35,484 nt of DNA from Methanoregula sp. GTDB taxonomy: Archaea; Halobacteriota; Methanomicrobia; Methanomicrobiales; Methanospirillaceae. The notes below the pieces were generated by a model. The model had not been told where the DNA came from, ran no database searches, and was given only the letters and a program-made list of their open reading frames with translations. Each line of letters opens with the position of its first letter. Position 1 is the stretch's first letter. Made by a program: the position numbers and the translations under genes. The DNA lies in contig PLLR01000113.1 in assembly GCA_003141335.1 (NCBI GenBank), positions 1 to 35,484 of the forward strand, given 5' to 3'. Positions 1 to 8,117 of the stretch are shown piece by piece.

Positions 1-1
1 A

Positions 2-685
2 CCGTATAACGGCCCCATCGGTGCAGACAGTCCCCTGTATGGGCTGAAGCTTGCCATGGAAGATCTTGATGAGACGTTCACGTTCAATGATACCCAGCGG
101 GTGGAAAAACGTCTTGACCATGGAACACTCCGTATCGCTGAAGTTCGGCGGGAACTGCAACTCAACCGGACAGATACAGCAGAGCGGGCGCTTGAGCTGT
201 ACATGCAGAAACTGAACCTGACAGGAGGGTCCTTAACCCCCTTTGCATCCAATGCAACCGGGCTCCTGCATGCACAGGAAATGATCACTAAACACCAGGA
301 AGTTCTTGCCAGTCTTGTACTCCTGTACCCGAACAATACGGGTCTTGCCCAGGCATACAACAACAGTCAATTACTTGAACTGAAGTTTGAGAATAAGACC
401 GAGATGAGATTTACCCGTTTCATAGAAAAGAACAATAAAACGGTTCTTAAAGCGGTGAGACTGGAGATCAGGAAACAGGACCGTGTTAACGATGCCAACT
501 CCACGGCTGTCGAAACCATGGAGCAGGACAAAAATCAGAGCCGGGAAAGGATAAAAGATCAAAAGGATATGATTCCGGTTAACACCACGATCACTACCCA
601 ACCCGGGCGCAGGAATGACACACCGTCAGGAACGATATCCCCGCAGGACGACAAGGGTTCCTCACGGGATCAAGGGAAAAAATGA
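2..685 (+). CDS. DUF5667 domain protein, 5'-truncated by the window edge
   Basis: The reading frame is open from the first bases of the window, so the true start lies upstream; an internal ATG at 56 is probably not the start. The visible N-terminal part (PYNGPIGADSPLYGLK, then a charged helix with RVEKRLDH and AEVRRELQLNR) matches the DUF5667 family of archaeal and bacterial exported or membrane-linked proteins of unknown role. The segment from about residue 90 is helical and rich in N-x-S/T sequons, and the last 60 residues are polar and low in complexity (Asp, Lys, Thr, Pro), as in a cell-surface tail. No membrane segment is visible in the part present. The stop is TGA at 683-685. Family assignment is from recognised sequence pattern; function is unknown. 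Confidence 0.75.
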   Translation, partial: PYNGPIGADSPLYGLKLAMEDLDETFTFNDTQRVEKRLDHGTLRIAEVRRELQLNRTDTAERALELYMQKLNLTGGSLTPFASNATGLLHAQEMITKHQEVLASLVLLYPNNTGLAQAYNNSQLLELKFENKTEMRFTRFIEKNNKTVLKAVRLEIRKQDRVNDANSTAVETMEQDKNQSRERIKDQKDMIPVNTTITTQPGRRNDTPSGTISPQDDKGSSRDQGKK

Positions 686-770
686 CGTGACTAAAGAAGT
701 TACGCGATCATGAGTGGGGAAACTATCCCAATCAATACCACATGCATCCCGATCCATGACAGTGATACGG

Positions 771-804
771 GATAAATTTAAAATTTTTCGATAATGTTTA
801 TACC
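771..804 (+). promoter_or_regulatory. Archaeal boxA-type promoter region of the membrane HTH gene
   Basis: Two AT-rich boxes are visible, ataaatttaaaa near 772-783 and atgtttatacc near 793-804. Either would place transcription start roughly 25 bases downstream (about 803 or 826), ahead of the start codons at 831 or 843. Position is inferred from consensus only. Confidence 0.45.
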
Positions 805-842
805 CCTGCGTAATAATAATCAACAGGCTTGTGATAAATTAT

Positions 843-1754
843 ATGACCCGGTACAGCATTTTTGCCCTCACCGTACTTCTCATTTTTTGTATTCCTGGTA
901 TTGCAGGTGCGGCACCTGTTTCTCCGGATTCATCGATCACGTACACAATCACGGTCCAGGAGGATGGTACGGGGGTCTGGCATGTGGAGTACCGGACACT
1001 CCTTACATCCGATGAGGACCTGGGGGTGTTTGACAGTTATGCCAAAAACGTATCAGCCCTCTACCTTCCCCAGTTTCAGGACCTGATGCAGCGCTCTGCT
1101 GCACAGGCAGGAGCAGCCACGTCCCGGAAGATGGAAATTACTGATTTTTCCGGCGATGCAGTTATCCAGACTTCCCCTACGGGCAGGTACGGGGTTGTGT
1201 TCTATTCCTTCAGCTGGAGAGGGTTTGCAAAAACAGGAGACGAGCTTACAATCGGGGATGCATTAGCCGGCGGGCTGTACCTGGCAAAAGACCATACCCT
1301 CATCATCCGGTATCCCGCCGGGTATACTGTCAGTCTTGCAGAGCCTGCACCCGACCAGGTGCGTGACGGGCTTATCTGGTATGGCCAGCGTTCATTCGGG
1401 GCTGGAGAGCCCCGGCTGGTCTTTGAAAGATCCGGTTTTCCCTGGTTGCCAGTCCTCCTGGGTAGTTTCCTTGTCCTTATCGTGATCGCAGGGTTGTTTC
1501 TGGTCATTAAAAAAAGACGCCATAGTGAACCGGATGGTGCGGCAGTTCCGTTGTCTGAAGCGGACCTGGTCAGCCTTGAAGAAAGAATTGTCCAGCTGTT
1601 AAAAGCAGCCGGTGGGGAACAACACCAGTCCGAGATCGTCAAAAACCTTGGACTGCCCAAATCAACCGTAAGTGCCACGCTCAACGACCTCCACCGGCGT
1701 GGTGTTATCCAGAAAGTAAAAAAGGGAAGGGAAAATCTCATACGGCTGACCTGA
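843..1754 (+). CDS. Membrane-anchored winged-helix transcriptional regulator
   Basis: About 303 residues. The protein opens with a signal peptide (hydrophobic core ALTVLLIFCIPGIAGA), followed by an extracytoplasmic domain of about 165 residues, one transmembrane helix (LPVLLGSFLVLIVIAGLFLV) and a stop-transfer KKRR. The C-terminal cytoplasmic domain of about 60 residues is a winged helix of the MarR/IclR-like type (EIVKNLGLPKSTVSATLNDL, then a wing with GVIQKVKKGRENLIRL). This build is common in methanogens and haloarchaea (DUF7345/DUF7343-like proteins) and suggests a one-component surface sensor that regulates DNA directly. I prefer ATG 843 to the in-frame GTG at 831 because gtgat at 831-835 then serves as a short ribosome site. 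Ligand and targets are unknown. Confidence 0.8.
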   Translation: MTRYSIFALTVLLIFCIPGIAGAAPVSPDSSITYTITVQEDGTGVWHVEYRTLLTSDEDLGVFDSYAKNVSALYLPQFQDLMQRSAAQAGAATSRKMEITDFSGDAVIQTSPTGRYGVVFYSFSWRGFAKTGDELTIGDALAGGLYLAKDHTLIIRYPAGYTVSLAEPAPDQVRDGLIWYGQRSFGAGEPRLVFERSGFPWLPVLLGSFLVLIVIAGLFLVIKKRRHSEPDGAAVPLSEADLVSLEERIVQLLKAAGGEQHQSEIVKNLGLPKSTVSATLNDLHRRGVIQKVKKGRENLIRLT

Positions 1755-1810
1755 TTTGAGGGTATGTGCCCGCGGAGATTATCATACGGGATACTTTTTT
1801 TGAAATTTCT

Positions 1811-1967
1811 ACACCCATATCCTAAAAATATGATAAACATCGCCACCCCCAAACAGACGCCCCCGCAGCGGTTCGAGAGCATTTTTATGAGTGTGATTCT
1901 AAAAAAACAGCCTTGCCCAGCGAGGCTAAAAAACGAGGCGGCAGAGCGACCTCATCAGGGGTGGGAG
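1811..1967 (-). repeat. Diverged, inverted copy C of a dispersed intergenic repeat
   Basis: The gene-free stretch 1755-2124 lies between two convergent genes. Read on the minus strand it shares ordered blocks with the two copies near the right end: CCCCTGATG.GGTCGC (1946-1960), then GAACCGCTGC (near 1865-1875), GGCG..GTTTATCATA (near 1830-1845) and TATGGGTG (1811-1818). The order and rough spacing match copy A at 33511-33753. The match is patchy and was found by eye, so it could be an old or partial copy. Nothing else is recognised in the rest of this gap. Confidence 0.5.
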
Positions 1968-2124
1968 ACATCAGAAACGAAATTTGATACCCTATCTGAC
2001 CCACACGAAATGACGATGAGCCTTTTTTTTAAGAATCGAATCCCTAAAAAAAGTATCTTTGCAGATCTGAGATGAAAAATTTTAAAAAAATGTCGCCCGG
2101 TTTACCATTTTTCCTGTCAACGGG

Positions 2125-3636
2125 TTATGAATTATGGGGTTGATACCGCTCAATAGTTCCATGAGCAATAAGCTTGTTTCCTTCAAGGACAGACACAGCA
2201 CCATGACCACCGCAAAGAAGGCATCGCCTGCTTGTGGAGGCAAGTACGACATCAGTTTCCTGCACGAGATCCAGCAGTGCCCTGCGCTCCTTTTTCGCAA
2301 GCTCACTATCCACATTTACCGAAGTGACAAGAAATGCTGCAAGTGAATTGTAGTCAGCACGCTCTTTTGTGAGACTTGAAAAGTTGATCACGCTGTCTGC
2401 AGCGAATAACAACCCCTGTTTTTGGGAATACAGGTAGATCTGCCCGTACGTATGTCCACCAAGTCCTTCCAGTACTTCCATCTCAAGATCCCCGATAGTG
2501 ACGGTACCGAGTACCGGAAAAATTCCCCGCATCGCTACCGGGTGGTCATTAAAGCATTGAACCCGTGGCGGGGAATTGAACTTTGAGAAAAGGTTGATCA
2601 TCTTGGTGTAGAACTCTTCGAGAACCGAGTGTTCGCTACGCGAGCCGTACGCGCGATTGTTCTTTTTGATGATTGCAAGCGTGCCTTTGTGCATGAAAAC
2701 CGGGGCAGTGAAAAACCCTGCAGCACCACAATGATCCGCATCCGCATGAGTTATGATGATTCGCGATACGTGTCGCTCATCGCAAAAACCATACCGCGAA
2801 AGCATTGACATTACATCATGGTGATAAATGCCATATCCGGTATCAATCATAACATTCTCCCCGGCAGTGGTAATCAGAAAAATATTCCCACCGCAGGGCA
2901 TCTGGAAGCAAAAAAGGGTTGAGTATTCTGTAAGGGAAAATCTCTGGACCTCTGCATAGAACTTTTCCTGTGTTGTTGCCCCCATTGTCTGCCCGGTTAA
3001 GAGTATACTTTCGAATACTTTCCGGGGGTCATTCCCGCGGTCCATCAGTTCCTGCACAATGTGATTTGTATCAGCAAGGAACGAGAGTAAAAAATCCTCT
3101 TCTGATTCTCCGATGAGTTCACGGAGGGCCTGGGCATACCTGACATAAAAAACCGTGTCATCGAGATGTTTTCCGGTAGTATCATATTCAATGATTTCAA
3201 GACGGTAGCGAGACTTCAGCTGGTCTAAAAGCTGGTCAACCACCTGGCTCTGTTCGAGGTTCAGACTGACGGTAAGACGGTCAGGATGTCTCCCTTTATC
3301 ATCAAAATCGATGAATGCAATGTTTGCTCCCACCGATGTCGTAAAGTTCAGGAAGTCATAGAGCGCACCGGGCTGGTGGGGGAGATAAAGACAGAACTTT
3401 AAAAAATTTAACGGTTTCAATGAAGTCTGGAGGTACCCTATCCTCGCAAGGTCACGGGTAATTTTCCCAAATGCTTCATCAGAAGCGGTAACTTCATAAA
3501 AGACTGTTGCGGGATCAATGCGTCGATCATACTGTATCCGATTGATATTGCCTTCATATTTCTTGAGGATCTCTGCTGCCCTGTGGAGTGATCCCGGAGC
3601 ATCTGGCATATGAGCGATGAAAGAAAATCTCTTCAA
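2125..3636 (-). CDS. ACT-ACT-metallo-beta-lactamase fold protein
   Basis: 503 residues. Two ACT-like regions fill roughly residues 1-75 and 80-160 (FIAHMPDAPGSLHRAAEIL; CLYLPHQPGALYDFLNF), each with the D/Q-P-G-x-L ligand-loop signature of amino-acid-binding ACT domains. The second half, from about residue 230, is a metallo-beta-lactamase fold with the metal motif THADADHCG, the GGHTYGQ histidine, the FAADS aspartate and a terminal CGGHG histidine. The middle of the first motif reads HxDxDH where HxHxDH is usual. The start is TTG at 3634-3636: a GGGGGAT ribosome site lies just upstream, and the nearby ATG at 3640 is out of frame. A hydrolase or sensor controlled by an amino-acid-like ligand is a reasonable inference; the substrate is unknown. 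Confidence 0.8.
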   Translation of the reverse strand: MKRFSFIAHMPDAPGSLHRAAEILKKYEGNINRIQYDRRIDPATVFYEVTASDEAFGKITRDLARIGYLQTSLKPLNFLKFCLYLPHQPGALYDFLNFTTSVGANIAFIDFDDKGRHPDRLTVSLNLEQSQVVDQLLDQLKSRYRLEIIEYDTTGKHLDDTVFYVRYAQALRELIGESEEDFLLSFLADTNHIVQELMDRGNDPRKVFESILLTGQTMGATTQEKFYAEVQRFSLTEYSTLFCFQMPCGGNIFLITTAGENVMIDTGYGIYHHDVMSMLSRYGFCDERHVSRIIITHADADHCGAAGFFTAPVFMHKGTLAIIKKNNRAYGSRSEHSVLEEFYTKMINLFSKFNSPPRVQCFNDHPVAMRGIFPVLGTVTIGDLEMEVLEGLGGHTYGQIYLYSQKQGLLFAADSVINFSSLTKERADYNSLAAFLVTSVNVDSELAKKERRALLDLVQETDVVLASTSRRCLLCGGHGAVSVLEGNKLIAHGTIERYQPHNS

Positions 3637-3699
3637 ACATATCCCCCGGATGTGCTTTTACCCTTTGGTGCGGGTTCCGATATAGATAACGGTAGAAAC

Positions 3700-3716
3700 C
3701 ATACAATTTTTAAGAG
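3700..3716 (-). promoter_or_regulatory. Candidate boxA promoter for the ACT-MBL gene
   Basis: On the minus strand an AT-rich box (cttaaaaattgta) lies about 70-80 bases before the TTG start. It is downstream of a T-rich stretch (near 3762-3790) that may end transcription of the surface-protein gene. Both are consensus-based inferences. Confidence 0.35.
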
Positions 3717-3797
3717 ATTTTACCCGCTTGGCAAAAATTCACGGGAGTGTTCACCGGAAAAGAAAAAAATACTTTTTTAGAGGTTTTTTGTACGGCA

Positions 3798-4679
3798 TTA
3801 CTTCCTGTGCCCTGTTGACCATACGAGAGCAATGACTGTGGATATAAAGAGTCCGGCAATTGCGGGGAGTGGTGACAGGGGAATCGCCGGTGTCAGAGTA
3901 GCAACCGGTGTGACAGGTTGTGCAGGAGTGGGTGAAGATTCTAACGTTACGTTCTCTGGTGGAGATGAAGTCGGAATGGGATTCACCGGAGCTACAACGG
4001 TGAGAATCGTCATAAGTGTATTTTTCATGGACGGGTTGCTGACAGTGACAACATATCGCCCGGGAGGCATATCACCACGGAACCCATATTGAAAGGAACC
4101 TAAACCGCTGACGGGAGAGATAAATGAACGCAGGGTTATGCCGCTGGAATCGGTAACATCAATCTTCACGTAGGTTACCCCTCGTTCCGCAATCCCGTTC
4201 AGTTGCACATAATCTCCGGGATTTATTGGACTCAGTTGTGCATCAATATAAAATTCGGGTTTTTTCATGAGAATTGATGTTGTTGCAGTTTTTTCCGGAT
4301 TTGACAGGTTCATCGCCATGATGGTATAGCGTGCAGTCACCAGTTTTTCGATTCCTGCAGTGTTTGCACTGTACCATATAAATTTCCATGAACCATCCCG
4401 GTTCACAGCGACGGTATTTCCCGAACCGGGGATTCCATTGAGATCAGAGAGCGGAACCCCTTGGGAGGGGAGTCCGGGGCCGGTAATTTTCATTAACGTA
4501 GTATTTCCGGTAGTATCTCTTCCATCAAAGGTGATGGTATCCCCGATATAATATCCCCCCGCACCACGATAGGAGATAGCCAAAGTACCCCCATCAGCAA
4601 GCACTGGCTGGATGATGCAGATCACAGCAATGAGCATGACAAAGGAGCAATACCATTTATTTAAACGCAAAATATCCAT
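3798..4679 (-). CDS. Secreted, membrane-anchored surface protein with Ig-like domains
   Basis: About 293 residues from the ATG at 4679. A signal peptide (SFVMLIAVICIIQPVLA) is followed by two beta-rich segments of about 100 residues, a Pro/Thr/Ser-rich stalk (about residues 225-260) and a C-terminal hydrophobic helix (LPAIAGLFISTVIALVW) ending in a basic tail. This is a typical methanogen cell-envelope design. A longer frame reaches 4760, but the promoter box at 4715-4728 and a GAGAGG ribosome site support 4679, which also places the signal peptide properly. It is not a DUF3821 protein by sequence, and no specific family was recognised. It probably sits in or beneath the S-layer; function unknown. 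Confidence 0.7.
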   Translation of the reverse strand: MDILRLNKWYCSFVMLIAVICIIQPVLADGGTLAISYRGAGGYYIGDTITFDGRDTTGNTTLMKITGPGLPSQGVPLSDLNGIPGSGNTVAVNRDGSWKFIWYSANTAGIEKLVTARYTIMAMNLSNPEKTATTSILMKKPEFYIDAQLSPINPGDYVQLNGIAERGVTYVKIDVTDSSGITLRSFISPVSGLGSFQYGFRGDMPPGRYVVTVSNPSMKNTLMTILTVVAPVNPIPTSSPPENVTLESSPTPAQPVTPVATLTPAIPLSPLPAIAGLFISTVIALVWSTGHRK

Positions 4680-4714
4680 TTCTAGCCTCTCGTTAAACAG
4701 CATTTCATTATTGA

Positions 4715-4728
4715 AGATAAATATTTTT
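4715..4728 (-). promoter_or_regulatory. BoxA promoter of the surface-protein gene
   Basis: The minus-strand box aaaaatatttatct is centred about 43 bases before ATG 4679. That puts the likely transcription start near 4697, leaving a short leader with GAGAGG. It lies inside the longer frame that starts at 4760, which argues against that start. Confidence 0.5.
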
Positions 4729-4809
4729 GTTATCGCAGTATCGGTAGTATAAAGATTCAACGGTAAAAAACAGCAACCCTGGCTCTACTGGATCAAATGT
4801 ACCGGTTCC

Positions 4810-4828
4810 CGCATCGCTCAAAGATGCG
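4810..4828. other. Small perfect hairpin in a divergent intergenic region
   Basis: CGCATC and GATGCG (6 bp) enclose a 7-base loop, followed on the plus strand by ttttaa. The 370-base gap 4680-5049 contains this hairpin, the promoter of the minus-strand gene, a second inverted repeat at 4917-4937 and an AT-rich box near 4966-4978 for hxlB. No convincing coding frame was seen. The hairpin could end a short transcript or be chance. Confidence 0.3.
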
Positions 4829-4916
4829 TTTTAAGGGAAATCATGCATCATCACTGTATCTCAACTGTCAGGAGAGCAGTAACAATATTTTTATTGCATC
4901 AGGAATATCCCCCCTC

Positions 4917-4937
4917 GTTGCAGGTGACGTGTGCAAC
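4917..4937. promoter_or_regulatory. Inverted repeat, possible operator upstream of hxlB
   Basis: GTTGCA and TGCAAC form perfect 6-bp arms around a 9-base spacer. The repeat sits about 30-50 bases upstream of an AT-rich box (gaaattttaaaaa near 4966-4978) that could be the hxlB promoter. A regulator-binding role is inferred from position and symmetry only. Confidence 0.3.
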
Positions 4938-5049
4938 CACCGGCTGATCTCCCCGGATCACAGAAATTTTAAAAAAAAAGAATGTGTGACAGACCAGATA
5001 TTACGAAATTCTCATCTACTATGTGATTGCATCTTTTTATGAGAGACAC

Positions 5050-5649
5050 ATGGAAAGTCACAGGGTACAGGATATGATGCTGCTGATGGCATCGAAGATC
5101 CGGGCAATCGCCATTACAATATCAGACGAAGATGTCGGGAAATTCATAGCCGAACTGCTCAGTGCAAAGCGCATCTACGTCATGGGGGCGGGACGATCCG
5201 GACTCGTTGCAAAGGCATTTGCCATGCGACTCATGCATCTTGGGATGCAGGCATTTGTTGTCGGGGAGACGATCACCCCGGCGCTGGACACGGGGGATAT
5301 CATGGTCATCTTCTCAGGTTCGGGCCGAACCAAGACAATCGCCGATATCGCGGAAACAGCACAGGAGATTGGGGCAAAAATCTGCCTGATCACATCCAAC
5401 GCGGATTCAAGAATCGGAAAGATATCAGACTGTATTGTTATTATCGAGCACCAGCGGGACGACGTGGGAGATGAAGCCGTTGAATTTGAGATTCGGCAGA
5501 TGATGGGGGATCACAAGTCGTTCGCACCACTGGGAACTCTCTTTGAAACTACGGCCATGATCTTTGCCGATGCAGTTATCTCCCGGCTGATGGAGATCAC
5601 CAAGACCGATGAGATTGCACTAAAGAACCGTCACACAAATATCGAATAA
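5050..5649 (+). CDS. hxlB: 6-phospho-3-hexuloisomerase (SIS-domain)
   Basis: 199 residues, a usual length for the family. The SIS fold is clear: MGAGRSGLVAKAFAMRL is the first phosphosugar-binding segment, FSGSGRTKT the second, and the C-terminal EFEIRQ..DHKSFAPLGTLFE is typical of archaeal PHI. It interconverts hexulose-6-phosphate (3-keto) and fructose-6-phosphate in the reverse ribulose monophosphate route. Archaea lacking the oxidative pentose phosphate pathway use this route to make ribulose-5-phosphate. ATG 5050 follows gagaga; an in-frame GTG at 5023 would add nine residues with no visible ribosome site. An aminotransferase follows after 17 bases, so the two are probably co-transcribed. 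The partner synthase (Hps, often fused to Fae) is not in the window. Confidence 0.88.
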   Translation: MESHRVQDMMLLMASKIRAIAITISDEDVGKFIAELLSAKRIYVMGAGRSGLVAKAFAMRLMHLGMQAFVVGETITPALDTGDIMVIFSGSGRTKTIADIAETAQEIGAKICLITSNADSRIGKISDCIVIIEHQRDDVGDEAVEFEIRQMMGDHKSFAPLGTLFETTAMIFADAVISRLMEITKTDEIALKNRHTNIE

Positions 5650-5666
5650 ATGAGGAGTACGACGAT

Positions 5667-6773
5667 ATGAAATTGAAATTTGCAGAGCGGGTACAAGGTA
5701 TCGAAATATCCGGAATCAGGAAAATCTTTGAAGCTGCGGGTGCGGATTCGATCAACATGGGACTCGGGCAACCAGATTTTGATACGCCGCAGCACATCAA
5801 GGATGCAGCGATTAAAGCGATTTCTGAGGGAAAAACCGGCTATACAAATAATACCGGGATTCCTGAACTCCGGCTCGCTATCGGTAAAAAATTCAAAAAA
5901 GAGAACGGGCTTTCCTATAACCCGGATCAACTGATTGTGACAGCCGGTGCAAGTGAGGCACTTCACATCGTCATGCAGGCGCTGGTTGGTGAGGGGGATC
6001 GTGTACTCTGCCCGGACCCGGGATTTGTCTCCTATGCAGCACTTACCACCCTTGCGAACGGGCGCCCGGTTAGCATGCCGCTCACACGGAACCTTCATAT
6101 TGATGTGGAGAAAGCAAAGGCACTGATGGACGGTGCACGGATCATGGTCCTGAATTCCCCGGCAAATCCGACAGGTGCGGTTGAAAATAAAGAATCCATC
6201 AAAGCACTCGTTGAATATGCAAATGATGCAGGTGTCACGGTTGTTTCCGATGAGGTATATGAGCATTTCATCTACGGCAAAAAGCACTGGAGTGCTGCCC
6301 GGTTTGGTGAGAATGTAATTACCATCAATGCAACGAGCAAGACCTATGCGATGACCGGCTGGCGATTGGGATACCTTGCAGCTCCTGAAGAAATTGTGGC
6401 ACAGTGCGTTAAGGTTCACCAGTATTGCCAGGCATGCGCTACGTCGATTTCCCAGTATGCTGCTGTCGCAGCCTATGAAGGAGATCAGAGTCCGGTCATA
6501 ATGATGCGGGACGAATATAACGTGCGACGGGATCTCATCTGCAAAGGACTGGCAGATCTGGGATTTGTATTCCCGGTTCCTGAAGGTGCATTCTACGCTT
6601 TTGTACCAATGAAACCGGAGCTGACCCAAAAAATCATAGAAAATGGCATTATCATTGTCCCCGGCACAGCGTTTGGGGTGCATGCCCCGGAATATGCCCG
6701 TTTCAGTTATGCAACCTCGCAGGAAAACATAAACCGGGCCCTTAACAGGATACAAAAGGTAATGAGTGGTTGA
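5667..6773 (+). CDS. Class I/II PLP-dependent aminotransferase (aspartate aminotransferase family)
   Basis: 368 residues, fold type I. Visible family marks are the N-terminal GLGQPDFDTP, the substrate-side GKTGYTNNTGIPELR, the cofactor-binding TAGASEALH, the NSPANPTGA loop, SDEVYEHFIYG, the PLP lysine in SKTYAMTGWRLGY and the C-terminal ARFSYATSQENI arginine. The reaction is transfer of an amino group between an amino acid and a 2-oxo acid, most often with glutamate/2-oxoglutarate. The exact substrate (aspartate, alanine, aromatic or other) cannot be read from the sequence. A GAGG ribosome site precedes the ATG. It lies 17 bases after hxlB, and its stop abuts the M42 peptidase start, so the three form one likely operon. 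Confidence 0.88.
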   Translation: MKLKFAERVQGIEISGIRKIFEAAGADSINMGLGQPDFDTPQHIKDAAIKAISEGKTGYTNNTGIPELRLAIGKKFKKENGLSYNPDQLIVTAGASEALHIVMQALVGEGDRVLCPDPGFVSYAALTTLANGRPVSMPLTRNLHIDVEKAKALMDGARIMVLNSPANPTGAVENKESIKALVEYANDAGVTVVSDEVYEHFIYGKKHWSAARFGENVITINATSKTYAMTGWRLGYLAAPEEIVAQCVKVHQYCQACATSISQYAAVAAYEGDQSPVIMMRDEYNVRRDLICKGLADLGFVFPVPEGAFYAFVPMKPELTQKIIENGIIIVPGTAFGVHAPEYARFSYATSQENINRALNRIQKVMSG

Positions 6774-6774
6774 T

Positions 6775-7812
6775 ATGGTCAAAGAACTTTTGAAAAAATT
6801 ATCCAATGCACATGGTGTATCGGGCAGTGAAAGTGGTGTATTTGCGGTCATAAAAAAGGAGCTCAAAGGGTATGTTGACGAAATACGGGAAGACCCGATG
6901 GGCAACCTGATCGCAATTAAACGTGGCAATAAATTCAAAGTGATGCTTGCTGCGCATATGGATGAGATCGGGCTTATGGTCAAGTATGTCGATGAAAAGG
7001 GCTTTATCCGGTTTGTCGCTCTTGGAGGTTGGTACGGTCCGACGCTCTATAACCAGAGGGTTATCCTGCATGGGGCAAAAGGGAATTACCTGGGTGTCAT
7101 CGGCGGTAAACCCCCGCACATGATGGATGATGAGGAACGCAAAAAGGGCGTTAAAGTCGATGATATGTTTATCGACATCGGGGCTAAGAACCGCGAAGAG
7201 GTTGAGTATCTCGGTATCGAAGTTGGAACGCCAGTGACTGTGGACCGCGAGTTTGCCGAACTTGCCTATAACCGGGTATCGGGAAAGGCGTTTGATAACC
7301 GTGCCGGTGTTGCCATGCTGATAAAAGCCTTAAAAGAGATGGACTCCCCCCTCACGGTCTTCGGTGTTTTTACCGTCCAGGAAGAAGTCGGGCTGAAAGG
7401 TGCACGCACAAGTGCCTATTCCCTTGATCCCAACTGTGCGATCGCAACGGATGTCACGATCCCGGGGGACCATCCGGGAATTGAGATGAAGGATGCTCCT
7501 GTGGAGATGGGCAAAGGCCCGGTTATCACCATTGTGGACAGCAGCGGCCGTGGACTTATTGCCAGCCGGAAAGTGGTGAAGTGGCTCAAGGATACCGCCG
7601 ACGCCCAGGGAATTCCGGTGCAGATGGAAGTCGGTAGCGGGGGAACTACGGATGCAACAGCGATCCACCTGACCAAGGGTGGAATCCCCAGTACAACCGT
7701 CAGCATCCCTTCACGGTATATTCATTCACCCGTGGAAGTGCTTGACATCGAAGATATCGAAGCCGGGGTAAAACTGCTTGTTGCAGCGCTGAAACATAAA
7801 CCGGCACTTTAA
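6775..7812 (+). CDS. M42 family metallo-aminopeptidase
   Basis: 345 residues. Dinuclear-metal aminopeptidase features are all present: AAHMDEIGLMV (metal His and catalytic Asp), DNRAG (bridging Asp), QEEVGLKGA (catalytic Glu and metal Glu), ATDVTIPGDHP (metal Asp), GGTTDATAIH and IPSRYIHSPVE (last metal His). Members are cytoplasmic TET-type dodecameric aminopeptidases that trim peptides downstream of the proteasome. Some were originally misnamed endoglucanases. I chose ATG 6775, one base after the aminotransferase stop. A GTG at 6766 is also in frame but would add only three residues. Cleavage preference is not deducible. Confidence 0.9.
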   Translation: MVKELLKKLSNAHGVSGSESGVFAVIKKELKGYVDEIREDPMGNLIAIKRGNKFKVMLAAHMDEIGLMVKYVDEKGFIRFVALGGWYGPTLYNQRVILHGAKGNYLGVIGGKPPHMMDDEERKKGVKVDDMFIDIGAKNREEVEYLGIEVGTPVTVDREFAELAYNRVSGKAFDNRAGVAMLIKALKEMDSPLTVFGVFTVQEEVGLKGARTSAYSLDPNCAIATDVTIPGDHPGIEMKDAPVEMGKGPVITIVDSSGRGLIASRKVVKWLKDTADAQGIPVQMEVGSGGTTDATAIHLTKGGIPSTTVSIPSRYIHSPVEVLDIEDIEAGVKLLVAALKHKPAL

Positions 7813-7864
7813 CATCAATCTCTCTTTTTTGTCGAACCGCATTTGTCCTAACAAGAAAATCGTT

Positions 7865-7878
7865 AAAAAAACAAAAAA
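7865..7878 (-). terminator. T-rich transcription terminator of tRNA-Arg
   Basis: Directly after the tRNA 3' end the minus strand reads tttttt g tttttt. Two T-runs are the usual archaeal termination signal for stable RNA. The facing M42 gene ends at 7812. Confidence 0.55.
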
Positions 7879-7950
7879 CGCCCCGGCCGGGACTCGAACC
7901 CGGGTCAAAAGATCCGCAATCTTCTAGGATGTCCACTACCCCACCGGGAC
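7879..7950 (-). tRNA. tRNA-Arg (anticodon GCG)
   Basis: 72 nt. Acceptor arms GTCCCGG and CCGGGGC pair over 7 bp with one G-U. The anticodon stem GAAGA/TCTTT encloses the loop TTGCGGA, giving anticodon GCG, which reads CGC and CGU. The T arm CCGGG-TTCGAGT-CCCGG is perfect. The discriminator base is G and CCA is not encoded. The variable loop is short (4 nt). No intron is seen. Confidence 0.88.
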
Positions 7951-7970
7951 AAGGAGGTGTCTACTGCCTG

Positions 7971-7983
7971 CCTACTTAAATCG
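7971..7983 (-). promoter_or_regulatory. BoxA promoter of tRNA-Arg
   Basis: The minus strand reads cgatttaagtagg, centred about 27 bases before the mature 5' end at 7950. This is the usual boxA distance for archaeal tRNA genes. Confidence 0.5.
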
Positions 7984-8117
7984 TTTTTATCGTTTATATA
8001 ACTCACCGTTTTTTAAAAAAATAATTCCAGAACAACGAAAACGACAGGTTCGCACGGAATAAATTCAAAAGTTTGATTTATTTTAAAAATATGGTGAAAA
8101 AAAGTGTTTGGATATTA

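Noticed and set aside
1764-2075. 103-residue open frame on the plus strand
   Set aside because: It has no family pattern, low-complexity composition, no ribosome site and overlaps the diverged repeat copy.
4797-5042. 81-residue frame upstream of hxlB
   Set aside because: No recognisable protein pattern; the region holds promoter-like boxes and inverted repeats.
5631-6983. 450-residue open frame on the minus strand
   Set aside because: It is a shadow of the aminotransferase and its neighbours, with Cys/Ile-rich sequence and no domain; the plus-strand genes have clear catalytic motifs.
7879-7950. Reading the tRNA as Cys (GCA)
   Set aside because: The loop is TTGCGGA, so the anticodon is GCG and not GCA.
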